Under the pieces are notes generated by a model. The model ran no database searches. It was not told the DNA's origin and saw only the letters and a program-made list of their open reading frames with translations. A DNA stretch of 64,000 nt from NCBI RefSeq assembly GCF_001889165.1, contig NZ_CP016020.1, positions 62,001 to 126,000 on the forward strand, read 5' to 3'. Position 1 is the first letter of the stretch. Every line of letters begins with the position of its first letter. The position numbers and the translations under genes are program-made. The DNA is from Bacillus weihaiensis (lineage in GTDB: Bacteria; Bacillota; Bacilli; Bacillales; Bacillaceae). Below are positions 26,488 through 35,690 of this stretch, in pieces.

Positions 26488-28143
26488 TTACCATTGAATA
26501 CTATAACTACTGCTTGTGGAAGGGGTATTCCATGTGTTATTGCTACCTGGCTCCCATGATTTCGCAGCACCGTTAGCGCCAGTGACAACAGCTTTAAATT
26601 CGTAATAGCGATTTGCTGCTATATAAGCCGTGCCCCTCCAATCTTTAGTGGAAGTATTCCAGGATAGCCTTATTTTTTCTCCATCAGAATTGTTCCACAT
26701 CCCCATCTCCCAACGGTTTCCTGTTACATAAACCGTATCACCGGAAGAAGTAGGGGCATTTTTTACAACAAAATCGACTTTTATTGGTTTTAGAACTAAA
26801 AGATCTCGAAAGCGATCCATCTCTGCTGTTTTAGTTCCATTTGCGTTGACGACATTAGCAAGTCGTAGCAGTGTAAAGCCACTAAACCCTTCGTTAAATA
26901 CATGCTGTGCTACATTTTTATAGCGCGATTCACTATAACTTGCATCAGAGCTAGAGATTGCAAGAGCATTTTCCCCATTTAGAACAATCCCTCTTTGTGT
27001 AGCAAGATTTGCAATTTCAGTTACAAGAGATTTGGGTGCAGAATAATATGGGCTAGTGTAAGCCTGGCTATCATCCATTTCTAAGCAAGTAAATGTTAAA
27101 TCAAGATTACTAGATTTGAACTGATCGAGTATTTTGGCATAATCATAATAACCTGCAGAATACTCTGTTGCATGAGGCATATAAGGATCATTCATTTTCC
27201 AATGAAGACCAGCAATTTTCGCACCAATTGGAACATTAAATACAGAATCAAAATTCTGATGTGCCTTACTGCTTATGAGTTGAAGATGCTTTGTTAAAAC
27301 ACCTTGATACCATGTCATAAAGTCTTTTCCATATTGACTGTTATAAGCAGCACCGGAAGTGAAGAAATTGTCTCCATCTGAAGGTGGAGAAATCTGATTC
27401 CAAGAGGATAGATTTGTTTTCCACGCATTATTTAGAGTACCAATTGATCCGTATTTAGATTGCATACTAGTACGGAAGTCTGCCTTAGCTGTTTCTGTAT
27501 ATGCTTGTAGTTTACCGCGAGAGGGATAGCTCCAACCATCACTAGATACATAGGAAGGGAACCGAAGCTCACCAGCTGGCCCACCAGATAAATAAATTTT
27601 CACGATTATATCTTTATAATCAGAGAAGGTAGAAGCGAATGATGCATATAATTCATCGTATTGCGTAGAGATTACGTTGGAAGCCCAAGGTGATAAGGTT
27701 TCTTTGTTAACATAGCCTGTTTCCGACTTGTGTGTTAAAGCATCCTGAGTACCCAGGCTCCACACCCAACTAGGTATTGGAATATTACAGTCATCACCAA
27801 CATTCCCTCCACATTGATGAGTGGAAAGAATAGGGACCCATTTTAATCCAGATTCTCTTACTACTTGAGCATATTGTCGATAATAGGACCAATCAAACTG
27901 ATTATTTCCGTTCTTTTCCACATCACCCCACCATACATCAGTTGTTAGCGCATAGACTCCATTGCTTTTTAATGTGGCAAGCTGTTTGGCAAAATCTGAC
28001 CAATTCGATATCTTTGTTAATGGGGCCATAACATAGGCTTTATAATCTGACTTTATATCTGCTGAGGCTTGTGGAGTAAACAAGGTAGACATGATAAGCA
28101 ATGCAACTATTAAGCTAGCACTTATTTTTCTAAATGTTTTCAT
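26488..28143 (-). CDS. Secreted beta-amylase (GH14) with starch-binding domain
   Basis: Exo-acting enzyme releasing beta-maltose from starch. 551 residues: signal peptide 1-28 (QASA|DI), GH14 barrel to about 445 with the proton donor Glu192 (GGPAGELRFPSY) and base Glu391 (LNGENAL), and a C-terminal CBM20 starch-binding domain (about 452-551: VDFVVKNAPTSSGDTVYVTG, WEPGSNNTWNTP). Start chosen at the ATG 7 bases after AAGGAGG; the frame runs on to 28221 without a site. Flanked by terminators as a single accessory gene between argS and uvsE, a position not occupied by it in B. subtilis. A cre-like palindrome lies upstream. Confidence 0.95.
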   Translation of the reverse strand: MKTFRKISASLIVALLIMSTLFTPQASADIKSDYKAYVMAPLTKISNWSDFAKQLATLKSNGVYALTTDVWWGDVEKNGNNQFDWSYYRQYAQVVRESGLKWVPILSTHQCGGNVGDDCNIPIPSWVWSLGTQDALTHKSETGYVNKETLSPWASNVISTQYDELYASFASTFSDYKDIIVKIYLSGGPAGELRFPSYVSSDGWSYPSRGKLQAYTETAKADFRTSMQSKYGSIGTLNNAWKTNLSSWNQISPPSDGDNFFTSGAAYNSQYGKDFMTWYQGVLTKHLQLISSKAHQNFDSVFNVPIGAKIAGLHWKMNDPYMPHATEYSAGYYDYAKILDQFKSSNLDLTFTCLEMDDSQAYTSPYYSAPKSLVTEIANLATQRGIVLNGENALAISSSDASYSESRYKNVAQHVFNEGFSGFTLLRLANVVNANGTKTAEMDRFRDLLVLKPIKVDFVVKNAPTSSGDTVYVTGNRWEMGMWNNSDGEKIRLSWNTSTKDWRGTAYIAANRYYEFKAVVTGANGAAKSWEPGSNNTWNTPSTSSSYSIQW

Positions 28144-28258
28144 AGAGTGACCTCCTTGGTTTTTAGTGGTTAATGATTGATACAATACTAAAAAAGGTAA
28201 GTATAGGGGTTTTAGAGACACCTCCTTCTAGTAAAACGCTTACAAAAAATTCGTTTTA

Positions 28259-28274
28259 GTGCAATCGTTTGCAC
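28259..28274. promoter_or_regulatory. cre/LacI-family operator upstream of beta-amylase
   Basis: GTGCAATCGTTTGCAC is a near-perfect palindrome and fits the cre consensus fully (TGCAATCGTTTGCA). It could bind CcpA or a MalR-type LacI-family regulator. A second, weaker cre-like sequence (TGTAAGCGTTTTAC on the minus strand) lies at 28231-28244. Both are 90-130 bases upstream of the start codon. Confidence 0.65.
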
Positions 28275-28383
28275 AGTATTCTGTATAAGCTTTCATGATG
28301 TATATCCTACGATATATTACTTTATTGGAGAATACAAGTGAAAACGCTACCATTTATGAATGGTTAGATCTGGGTAAAAAGAA

Positions 28384-28422
28384 CCAAATAAAACAGAGGG
28401 GATTCGCTAACTCCTCCTCTGT
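28384..28422 (-). terminator. Terminator after uvsE
   Basis: 7-bp stem acagagg / cctctgt with a 16-base loop; on the minus strand followed by TTTATTT, just beyond the uvsE stop. Confidence 0.7.
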
Positions 28423-28428
28423 TGAATC

Positions 28429-29385
28429 TTACCATTCAATGGTTGCTCCACCTGTTCGTTTCACCCCTCTAATCTTCGCAATATCTTCACAAAGCTTTAG
28501 AGCAGCTCGATCTTTTTGCTTCGCTTCAATCATAAAATCGATATCCATGTTCAGCTCTTTTAGATAAGTTAGGAGTGGCATTAAAAATTGAACGTCGACA
28601 TTGTCAGCGTGACTTCTGAACTCTTTTTCAGATTTTGGGGAAGAGACATGAATTTTTGGACGTAGATTTACCCAGTCCCATGTTTTAAAAACTTTAGGTA
28701 AAAGCTCTTCTATTTTTTCATCCTCTTCATGGTTGGCCATATAGTGGTGATAGTCAAACAATAACGTGATGTTTTCTTTTTCACATACTGCAAGGGTTTC
28801 TGTTGTTGTGTAGGTTTTATCATCATTTTCTAAAGTCATCCGCTTTTTAATACGAGATGGGAGCTTCTTAATATTCTCATGAAAGCGCTCGGTTGCCTTT
28901 TGTTTGTTGCCATAAGCCCCACCTACATGAATATTGATAATTCCTTCATCTGAAAGCCCCATCGCATCGAGCATGTCAAAATGATAGTTCATATCACCGA
29001 CGGCATTTTCTGTAATATGTTTTTTATCGCTTGTAAATAAGGTGAACTGATTTGGATGAAAGCTGGTTCTTAATTTATGTTTTTTAACGAGCTGTCCAAT
29101 TTCAGTAAATAACTCTTTAAAAGGAGTACGATAATCCCACATCACTTCTGGATGTGTAGCCAAAGGGACGATAGAGGACGAAAAACGATACAAATAGATT
29201 TCATGAGCAATATTGTAATGGATCATTCTTAACGTATGCTCTAGGTTTTGTCTCGTAACATGAAGAAGCTGAGCCTTTCTCTCTTCTTTGTCTAGCTTCT
29301 GCCATCGTGTAAACGTTAGTGTTTTTGCGGGTGAACAATCCCATAATGAAAGAGCGTGTGAGACGTATCCGAACCGTATAATCAT
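28429..29385 (-). CDS. uvsE: UV DNA damage endonuclease
   Basis: Nicks DNA 5' of UV photoproducts, an alternative to nucleotide excision repair. 318 residues, TIM-barrel with a metal site: the N-terminal [56 protein letters not shown] and the C-terminal [15 protein letters not shown] are all UVDE signatures. The start ATG at 29385 lies 7 bases after AAGGAG. Same neighbour (cls) as B. subtilis ywjD-ywjE. Confidence 0.95.
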   Translation of the reverse strand: MIIRFGYVSHALSLWDCSPAKTLTFTRWQKLDKEERKAQLLHVTRQNLEHTLRMIHYNIAHEIYLYRFSSSIVPLATHPEVMWDYRTPFKELFTEIGQLVKKHKLRTSFHPNQFTLFTSDKKHITENAVGDMNYHFDMLDAMGLSDEGIINIHVGGAYGNKQKATERFHENIKKLPSRIKKRMTLENDDKTYTTTETLAVCEKENITLLFDYHHYMANHEEDEKIEELLPKVFKTWDWVNLRPKIHVSSPKSEKEFRSHADNVDVQFLMPLLTYLKELNMDIDFMIEAKQKDRAALKLCEDIAKIRGVKRTGGATIEW

Positions 29386-29551
29386 AAATATCTCCTTACT
29401 TTTAATGTGAACGTGACTAATAAGGCATGCATCTTTTATTAAGGCTTTTTCATTAACATTGATTACAAGTTAAGCTGGAATATAAACACCAATTAGATGA
29501 TCTTGGTGGAAGGGAAAATTCCTTTTGCATCAAGCTATTCAAAGTTAATCT

Positions 29552-30757
29552 TTATAAAAAATGTGAAATTAATGTTGCAAATTTTTCTTTCACTTTGTGT
29601 GTGAAAGGACGTTTTTGATAGGCTTGATAAGTGAGTAGCTCCGATTTCTTAAAGTCACTTATAATTTTGTCTTTCACTTTTTGAATGAAGTCATGATCAT
29701 AGATAATACAATTCATTTCATCGTTAAGGTACATGCTTCGCTTATCAAAATTCGCCGTGCCGATATCGCAAAAGTGATCGTCTATGACAATTACTTTCGC
29801 ATGGAAAAAACCATAAAAAAATTGGTAAATTTCGCATCCAGCTAGTAGCAATGGTTTAAAGTATGGCATGGAAGCTTCCTTAACAAGAGGGTGGTCCTCC
29901 TTTAGAGGTACCATGATTTGTACGTTAACACCTCTTGATCGAGCGGCTAACAACTCGTCTAAAATCACTTTTCCTGGAATAAAGTATGGAGAGCAAATAA
30001 TAATTTCACGTTTTGCCTGTTGGATAAAATGAATAAAGTGATCATCAAGATGCTTGCCATAGGTTGAAATAAATAGCTGACTACTTTTTCCCTTCATTTG
30101 GGGGATGAAATAAGATGGTTTTCCACGATCATCCTCGCCAGTTGAGTCAAACCAGTCTTTTAAAAATTGTGCTTGTAAGTCTTGAACACCTTCTCCTGCA
30201 ATTTTCAGATGATAATCACGCCAATAACCGAGCTTTGGATCTAATCCAATGTATTCTTTTCCGATATTAAACCCGCCAAGGTAAGCGGTTTTTCCATCGA
30301 GAACGGTAATTTTTCTGTGATTTCTTGCTTGGGATGTATAAAACAAATAGGGAAGTTTCGGTTTATGTGAGAAGGCTATCCGAACACCTTTCTCTTGTAT
30401 TTCCCTTATTTTTTTCTTTCCTAACTTAGCGCTACCTACATAATCTAACAAAAGTCTTACATCTAAGCCCTCAGATGCTTTTTTACTAAGTATGTCTAGA
30501 AATTCATGGCTTATATCATCATTTTTTACAATATAAATGAGCACATGTATGCGTTTTGTACACTTATTAATCTGCTCAAATAGGTCCGTATATAATTCTG
30601 TACCATCTGTGTATAGATCAATGTCACTCATTCGAAGTGGATATTTCGTGTATTTGGATTTCATTAAATGATCTTTCCGACCAGCATGATAATCGCAATA
30701 AACCCATGCTACTACCAAAGTCAATACAATAAAGCAGACAAAAATCGCACTCCCCAC
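29552..30757 (-). CDS. clsB: Cardiolipin synthase (phospholipase D family)
   Basis: Membrane-anchored phosphatidyltransferase making cardiolipin from phosphatidylglycerol. 401 residues with one N-terminal membrane helix (about 3-20) and two HKD motifs: NHRKITVLDGKTAYLGG and FHAKVIVIDDHFCDIGTANFD. The first motif has Asn-His-Arg-Lys and the second His-Ala-Lys, both with the catalytic histidine. GTG start at 30757, with GGAGGT 7 bases upstream; no suitable ATG. Corresponds by position to B. subtilis ywjE (ClsB). Confidence 0.92.
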   Translation of the reverse strand: MGSAIFVCFIVLTLVVAWVYCDYHAGRKDHLMKSKYTKYPLRMSDIDLYTDGTELYTDLFEQINKCTKRIHVLIYIVKNDDISHEFLDILSKKASEGLDVRLLLDYVGSAKLGKKKIREIQEKGVRIAFSHKPKLPYLFYTSQARNHRKITVLDGKTAYLGGFNIGKEYIGLDPKLGYWRDYHLKIAGEGVQDLQAQFLKDWFDSTGEDDRGKPSYFIPQMKGKSSQLFISTYGKHLDDHFIHFIQQAKREIIICSPYFIPGKVILDELLAARSRGVNVQIMVPLKEDHPLVKEASMPYFKPLLLAGCEIYQFFYGFFHAKVIVIDDHFCDIGTANFDKRSMYLNDEMNCIIYDHDFIQKVKDKIISDFKKSELLTYQAYQKRPFTHKVKEKFATLISHFL

Positions 30758-30845
30758 TTACATGACCTCCAGTAGTTCCAAAATGTAAAGAATTTACCTT
30801 ATATTTCGCGCAACAGGTAGATTTTATGTATGAGACAAATTCAGA

Positions 30846-30859
30846 GGGGGCCAGGCACC
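30846..30859. repeat. Imperfect palindrome GGGGGCC-A-GGCACC
   Basis: Another copy of the GGxGCC-A-GGCxCC element seen at 22810, with one mismatch between the arms. It lies upstream of the fadF promoter. Confidence 0.5.
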
Positions 30860-30869
30860 AAAAAAACTA

Positions 30870-30899
30870 TTGACTGAATGCTCATTCATTTATTAGAAT
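30870..30899 (+). promoter_or_regulatory. fadF promoter with FadR-like operator
   Basis: TTGACT (30870-30875), 18-base spacer, TAGAAT (30894-30899). The -35 and spacer overlap TGACTGAATGCTCATTCA (30871-30888), which matches 16 of 18 positions of the Bacillus FadR box TGAATGAMTANTCATTCA. FadR would repress until long-chain acyl-CoA is present. The regulator gene itself is not in the window. Confidence 0.75.
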
Positions 30900-31056
30900 A
30901 AGAGTAGAAAGTGAATTCTGAAAATTGAGAGGGTTTACGTAGACCGACTCTTTATGAGTGGTGTTGCTGGTTTGGTACGTGTTTTGTTTTGAGTTGTTAA
31001 AGGGGAAATGACCGAAGCATTTAAGTTGTGACAACGGGGAGATTGGGGGAAAGGAA

Positions 31057-33171
31057 ATGGATGCATTATTGTGGGTAAATTTTATTGCGTTTTTGGTTGT
31101 AACCGCTTACGCAGTGCATTTGTTTGTTTACTTAATTCGCACAAGGATGGCTTACATTAAGCTAGGTAAGAAAGTTGAATTTGATGGTAAGGTGAAAGAA
31201 AGGCTAGAGAAGATTTGGGTAAATGTGTTTGGACAGAAAAAGCTCTTGAAGGATAAGAAGAGTGGAATTATTCACGTGATGTTTTTTTATGGTTTTATTT
31301 TAGTCCAATTTGGAGCTCTTGACTTCATCATTAAAGGGTTGATTCCAGGTGCTCATTTACCGCTCGGACCACTTTATCCTGCGTTTACGTTTTTTCAAGA
31401 GATTATCACCTTTATGATTCTGATTGCAGTTGTTTGGGCTTTTCACCGACGATATGTGGAAAAGCTTGTACGACTAAAGCGTGGCTTTAAGTCAGGGCTT
31501 GTTCTTATCTTTATCGGAGGATTAATGCTTTCTGTCTTACTAGGGAACGGTATGGGGTTAATTTGGCATGACCATGGACTAACTTGGTCAGAGCCTATTG
31601 CCTCCATGTTTGCATCACTGTTAGGCTTTGTAGGAGAAACAGGATCAATCGTGATTTTCTACGTTGCATGGTGGATACACCTTTTATTTTTATTAACGTT
31701 CTTAGTTTATGTACCACAGTCTAAGCATGCACACTTAATTGCAGGACCAGCCAACGTGTATTTTAATCGAGTATCTAATCCTGGGAAGCTTGAGAAAATT
31801 GATTTTGAAGATGAAACACAAGAATCATTTGGCGTAGGAAAGATTGAAGACTTTACACAACCACAGCTGATTGACCTTTACGCGTGTGTTGAGTGTGGTC
31901 GCTGTACGAATATGTGTCCTGCTACAGGTACTGGGAAAATTTTATCGCCAATGGATTTAATTTTAAAGCTAAGAGATCATTTAACATTTACAGGTGCAGC
32001 TGTTACACAAAAGCAGCCTTGGGTACCTGCCGTTGCCTTTAATGGAACGAAGGGCAATCAAATTGCACTTATGGCTGCAGGTGCTGGAGCTCAAGAATCG
32101 GCTGCGGCTGCAGTAGATTATAACCCAACCTTAATTGGAGATGTCATTACAGAAGAAGAAATCTGGGCTTGTACAACATGTCGTAACTGTGAAGATCAAT
32201 GTCCTGTTATGAATGAACATGTTGATAAAATCATTGATATGCGTCGTTACCTTGTTCTTACTGAAGGAAAGATGGATGCTGATGCACAACGTGCCATGAC
32301 GAACATCGAAAGACAAGGAAATCCTTGGGGTCTTAATCGTAAAGAACGTGAGACGTGGAGAGATGCTCGTGAAGATGTTCATATCCCTACTGTGAAAGAA
32401 ATGAGCAAGGCAGGAGAAGAGTTTGACTACTTATTTTGGGTTGGTTCAATGGGCTCCTATGATAACCGCAGCCAAAAGATTGCTCTATCCTTTGCAAAGC
32501 TCCTAAATGAAGCAGGTGTTAAGTTTGCGATCCTTGGAAATAAGGAAAAAAATTCTGGTGATACACCTCGACGTTTAGGGAATGAATTTTTATTCCAAGA
32601 GCTTGCAACGAAGAATATTGATGAATTTACTAAAAATGATGTGAAAAAAATCGTCACAATTGATCCGCATGCTTACAATATCTTCAAAAATGAATATCCA
32701 GACTTTGGGTTAGAAGCTGAAGTATATCATCATACAGAATTATTGGCTGAATTGGTTGAACAAGGTCGCTTAAAGCCTAGTCTGCCTGTAAATGAAACAA
32801 TCACCTTCCATGATTCCTGTTATTTAGGAAGATACAATGAAGTGTATGAGGCACCGAGAAACATCTTAAAAGCGATACCTGGTGTGAAGCTAGTGGAAAT
32901 GGAAAGAAACCGCGATAAGGGGATGTGCTGTGGTGCTGGTGGCGGCCTTATGTGGATGGAAGAGGATACTGGTAGCCGAATTAATGTAGCGAGAACGGAG
33001 CAAGCTTTAGCTGTATCGCCGTCTGTTATTAGTGCAGGCTGTCCTTATTGTTTAACCATGCTTAGTGATGGAACAAAAGCGAAGGAAGTAGAGGAAACGG
33101 TTAGCACGTATGATGTTGCTGAACTTCTTGAAAAATCGATTTTCGGAGAACAAAAAGAATTGGTATCATAA
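31057..33171 (+). CDS. fadF: Fatty acid oxidation Fe-S membrane oxidoreductase FadF
   Basis: 704 residues: N-terminal membrane part of about 5 helices (residues 1-235, like the gamma subunit of respiratory nitrate reductase), two 4Fe-4S motifs CVECGRCTNMCP (about 277) and CTTCRNCEDQCP (about 372), and a C-terminal CCG pair (HDSCYLGRYN, MCCGAGGG, GCPYC). The design suits passing electrons from acyl-CoA dehydrogenase/ETF to the quinone pool; B. subtilis fadF (ywjF) is a FadR-regulated beta-oxidation gene. The upstream FadR-like box here agrees. The following beta-oxidation genes support the role. Confidence 0.92.
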   Translation: MDALLWVNFIAFLVVTAYAVHLFVYLIRTRMAYIKLGKKVEFDGKVKERLEKIWVNVFGQKKLLKDKKSGIIHVMFFYGFILVQFGALDFIIKGLIPGAHLPLGPLYPAFTFFQEIITFMILIAVVWAFHRRYVEKLVRLKRGFKSGLVLIFIGGLMLSVLLGNGMGLIWHDHGLTWSEPIASMFASLLGFVGETGSIVIFYVAWWIHLLFLLTFLVYVPQSKHAHLIAGPANVYFNRVSNPGKLEKIDFEDETQESFGVGKIEDFTQPQLIDLYACVECGRCTNMCPATGTGKILSPMDLILKLRDHLTFTGAAVTQKQPWVPAVAFNGTKGNQIALMAAGAGAQESAAAAVDYNPTLIGDVITEEEIWACTTCRNCEDQCPVMNEHVDKIIDMRRYLVLTEGKMDADAQRAMTNIERQGNPWGLNRKERETWRDAREDVHIPTVKEMSKAGEEFDYLFWVGSMGSYDNRSQKIALSFAKLLNEAGVKFAILGNKEKNSGDTPRRLGNEFLFQELATKNIDEFTKNDVKKIVTIDPHAYNIFKNEYPDFGLEAEVYHHTELLAELVEQGRLKPSLPVNETITFHDSCYLGRYNEVYEAPRNILKAIPGVKLVEMERNRDKGMCCGAGGGLMWMEEDTGSRINVARTEQALAVSPSVISAGCPYCLTMLSDGTKAKEVEETVSTYDVAELLEKSIFGEQKELVS

Positions 33172-33204
33172 GGGGAATGTTGTGAGAAAAGTGCACATAG
33201 ATTG

Positions 33205-33229
33205 AGAGGGGGGGATTCCCCTCTTTCAT
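33205..33229 (+). terminator. Probable terminator after fadF
   Basis: 7-bp stem agagggg / cccctct with a short loop and a brief TTTC tail. Confidence 0.55.
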
Positions 33230-33242
33230 TGTGTAAGGAAAT

Positions 33243-33288
33243 TGAGCGAGCGTTCAGTCATTCACAAACTGTAAGCGTTTACTATAAT
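33243..33288 (+). promoter_or_regulatory. mmgA promoter with cre and FadR-like site
   Basis: Promoter: TTCACA (33261-33266), 16-base spacer, TATAAT (33283-33288). A perfect cre TGTAAGCGTTTACT (33270-33283) fills the spacer, so CcpA would block RNA polymerase. TGAGCGAGCGTTCAGTCA (33243-33260), directly upstream, is a weak FadR-like/TetR-like palindrome. The B. subtilis mmg operon is also catabolite repressed. Confidence 0.75.
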
Positions 33289-33373
33289 AATGACTCACTC
33301 TTCACCCGCTTTTTCTACTAAGTAGAGTCGTTATTTTTATACCTATAAAAACGAATTAAAGGGGAGAAAGAAA

Positions 33374-34552
33374 ATGACAAAAACAGTAATTTTAAGTGGA
33401 GTAAGAACACCGGTTGGTAAATTTGGCGGATCTCTATCCTCATTAACAGCCTCTCAATTAGGTGGAATTGCGATTAAAGAGGCCTTAAAACGCGCTAATA
33501 TCGACCCTAATGAGGTGAACGAAGTGCTATTTGGAAATGTTCTTCAAGGAGGGCAAGGGCAAATACCATCACGACAAGCTGCACGTGAAGCAGGTTTACC
33601 TTGGAATGTGCGTACCGAAACGATTAATAAGGTATGTGCTTCAGGATTAAGAAGTGTTACGTTAGCAGATCAAGTCATTCGAGCAGGAGACGAAGATGTT
33701 ATCGTAGCAGGCGGGATGGAATCAATGAGTAATGCTCCATATCTTTTACCGAAAGCTCGTTGGGGAATGAGAATGGGAGATAGTCCTGTTAAGGATTTAA
33801 TGATTCATGATGGATTAACATGTAGCTTCACTGGAGTACATATGGGGACGTACGGTAACAGTACTTCAAAAGATTTAGAGTTAACACGTAATGAGCAGGA
33901 TGAATGGGCATTAAGAAGTCATCAACGGACTATTCAAGCACAGGAATCAGGCGTTTTAGCTGAAGAAATTGTACCTGTATCTGTACCACAAAAAAAAGGT
34001 GAGCCCATCATTGTAGATAAAGATGAAGCACCACGAAAAGACACCTCACTTGAACGACTCTCAAAATTAGCACCAGTATTTGACCATGATGGAACCATCA
34101 CAGCAGGGAATGCCCCTGGAATCAATGATGGAGCAGCAGCCCTTGTCTTAATGAGTGACGAGCGCGCACAAAAAGAAGGGCGACAACCTCTAGCAACAAT
34201 CCTTGCCCATACAGCGATTGCGGTAGAAGCAAAGGATTTTCCGAAAACCCCAGGTCTAGTAATTAATGAATTGCTAACAAAAACAGGAAAATCAGTTGAA
34301 GAAATTGAGTTATTTGAAATAAATGAAGCTTTCGCGACTGTAGCACTTGCTGCAAATCAGCTTGCTGGCTTAGATGCTGCAAAAGTGAATGTAAATGGTG
34401 GAGCAGTTGCAATTGGACATCCGATTGGGGCAAGTGGAGCAAGGATTCTTATTACTTTAATTCATGAGTTAAAGCGTAGAGGCGGAGGCATCGGAATTGC
34501 TGCAATTTGCAGTGGTGGTGGTCAAGGTGATGCCATTATGGTACAGGTATAA
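33374..34552 (+). CDS. mmgA: Acetyl-CoA acetyltransferase (thiolase)
   Basis: Condensing/degradative thiolase, 392 residues. Nucleophilic Cys88 in NKVCASGLRS, the GHPIGASGARI histidine loop, and the second cysteine in ICSGGGQGDA are all present. Cleaves acetoacetyl-CoA or other 3-ketoacyl-CoA to acetyl-CoA. Followed by mmgB and two acyl-CoA dehydrogenase genes, as in the B. subtilis mmgABC order. Symbol given by synteny with that operon; paralogues such as yhfS or fadA cannot be ruled out. Confidence 0.9.
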   Translation: MTKTVILSGVRTPVGKFGGSLSSLTASQLGGIAIKEALKRANIDPNEVNEVLFGNVLQGGQGQIPSRQAAREAGLPWNVRTETINKVCASGLRSVTLADQVIRAGDEDVIVAGGMESMSNAPYLLPKARWGMRMGDSPVKDLMIHDGLTCSFTGVHMGTYGNSTSKDLELTRNEQDEWALRSHQRTIQAQESGVLAEEIVPVSVPQKKGEPIIVDKDEAPRKDTSLERLSKLAPVFDHDGTITAGNAPGINDGAAALVLMSDERAQKEGRQPLATILAHTAIAVEAKDFPKTPGLVINELLTKTGKSVEEIELFEINEAFATVALAANQLAGLDAAKVNVNGGAVAIGHPIGASGARILITLIHELKRRGGGIGIAAICSGGGQGDAIMVQV

Positions 34553-34763
34553 ATCGAGTTGAATAGTAACCCGTCATGCGAAAATAGGCTTTCATAAAAA
34601 TCATGAGATGTTTGTTTAGATGAGTAGACATGAAAAGATAAGTTTCGAGACAGCGAACTGCCCGTAACAAAAATCATTCATGCTGTTAAATTTTCTACAC
34701 GGTAAAAGGATATCTACCTTAATCAAAGGGATTACGCATTAGCTTATAAAGGGGGATGGTAGG

Positions 34764-35615
34764 ATGACTATTCAAAAAATCATGGTCGTTGGAGCTGGAC
34801 AAATGGGTGCGGGTATTGCACAAGTATGTGCAATGTCAGGAATTGAAGTGGTTCTCCACGATATAAAAGAAGAAATTGTTGAAAAAGGAATGCTAGCAAT
34901 TGATAAACAGCTTCAACGCCAGGTGGAAAAAGGAAAACTGACTAAGGAATTGAAGGAGGAGACGTTAAGTAGGCTATCCTCTTCAACAGAACTCCAAAAA
35001 GCTAGTACAGTTGATTTGGTCATTGAAGCTGTCATTGAGAAGATGGATGTGAAAACGTCACTTTTTCAAGAGTTAGATAAGATAGCACCAGAGCATGCGA
35101 TTCTCGCTTCTAATACATCTTCTCTTCCAATTACGGAAATTGCTGCTGCAACCTCAAGACCTGAGAAGGTTATCGGAATGCATTTTATGAACCCAGTACC
35201 GGTTATGAAGCTAGTGGAAGTCATTAGAGGGCTAGCAACGTCAGATGAAGTGTATGAAGAAATCAAAGCCTTAACTAAGAAAATCAACAAGGTTCCGGTA
35301 GAAGTGAATGATTTTCCAGGGTTCGTATCAAATCGTATCCTTATGCCGATGATTAATGAAGCAATTTATACCGTGTACGAAGGGGTTGCAGAACCAGAAG
35401 CTATTGATGAGGTCATGAAGCTTGGAATGAATCATCCAATGGGACCACTAACATTAGCTGACTTTATTGGTCTTGATACATGCCTCTTTATTATGGAGAC
35501 CCTTCATGAAGGCTTTGGGGATGACAAATATCGTCCGTGTCCATTGCTGCGTAAATACGTAAAAGCAGGCTGGTTAGGGAAAAAATCAGGGCGAGGCTTC
35601 TATCGATATGAATAG
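34764..35615 (+). CDS. mmgB: 3-hydroxybutyryl-CoA dehydrogenase
   Basis: NAD(P)-dependent 3-hydroxyacyl-CoA dehydrogenase, 283 residues. N-terminal Rossmann fold [14 protein letters not shown]; catalytic His in [16 protein letters not shown], with [12 protein letters not shown] and [16 protein letters not shown] of the C-terminal domain. Part of the same gene run as mmgA, though 211 bases separate them and a separate promoter is possible. Confidence 0.94.
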   Translation: MTIQKIMVVGAGQMGAGIAQVCAMSGIEVVLHDIKEEIVEKGMLAIDKQLQRQVEKGKLTKELKEETLSRLSSSTELQKASTVDLVIEAVIEKMDVKTSLFQELDKIAPEHAILASNTSSLPITEIAAATSRPEKVIGMHFMNPVPVMKLVEVIRGLATSDEVYEEIKALTKKINKVPVEVNDFPGFVSNRILMPMINEAIYTVYEGVAEPEAIDEVMKLGMNHPMGPLTLADFIGLDTCLFIMETLHEGFGDDKYRPCPLLRKYVKAGWLGKKSGRGFYRYE

Positions 35616-35690
35616 AAGGGGATGGGTGAAATAGGGTAGAGTCAGATTCATTTTTTAAGAGGAGATGGAATGACAAAGGGGTGCATCAAA

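Noticed and set aside
26209-26559. 116-codon frame between argS and beta-amylase
   Set aside because: It crosses two terminators and overlaps the end of the beta-amylase gene in antisense.
30990-31050. Seven-codon frame (MTEAFKL) as a possible leader peptide of fadF
   Set aside because: It has an acceptable ribosome binding site, but no codon bias or terminator pair that would suggest attenuation.
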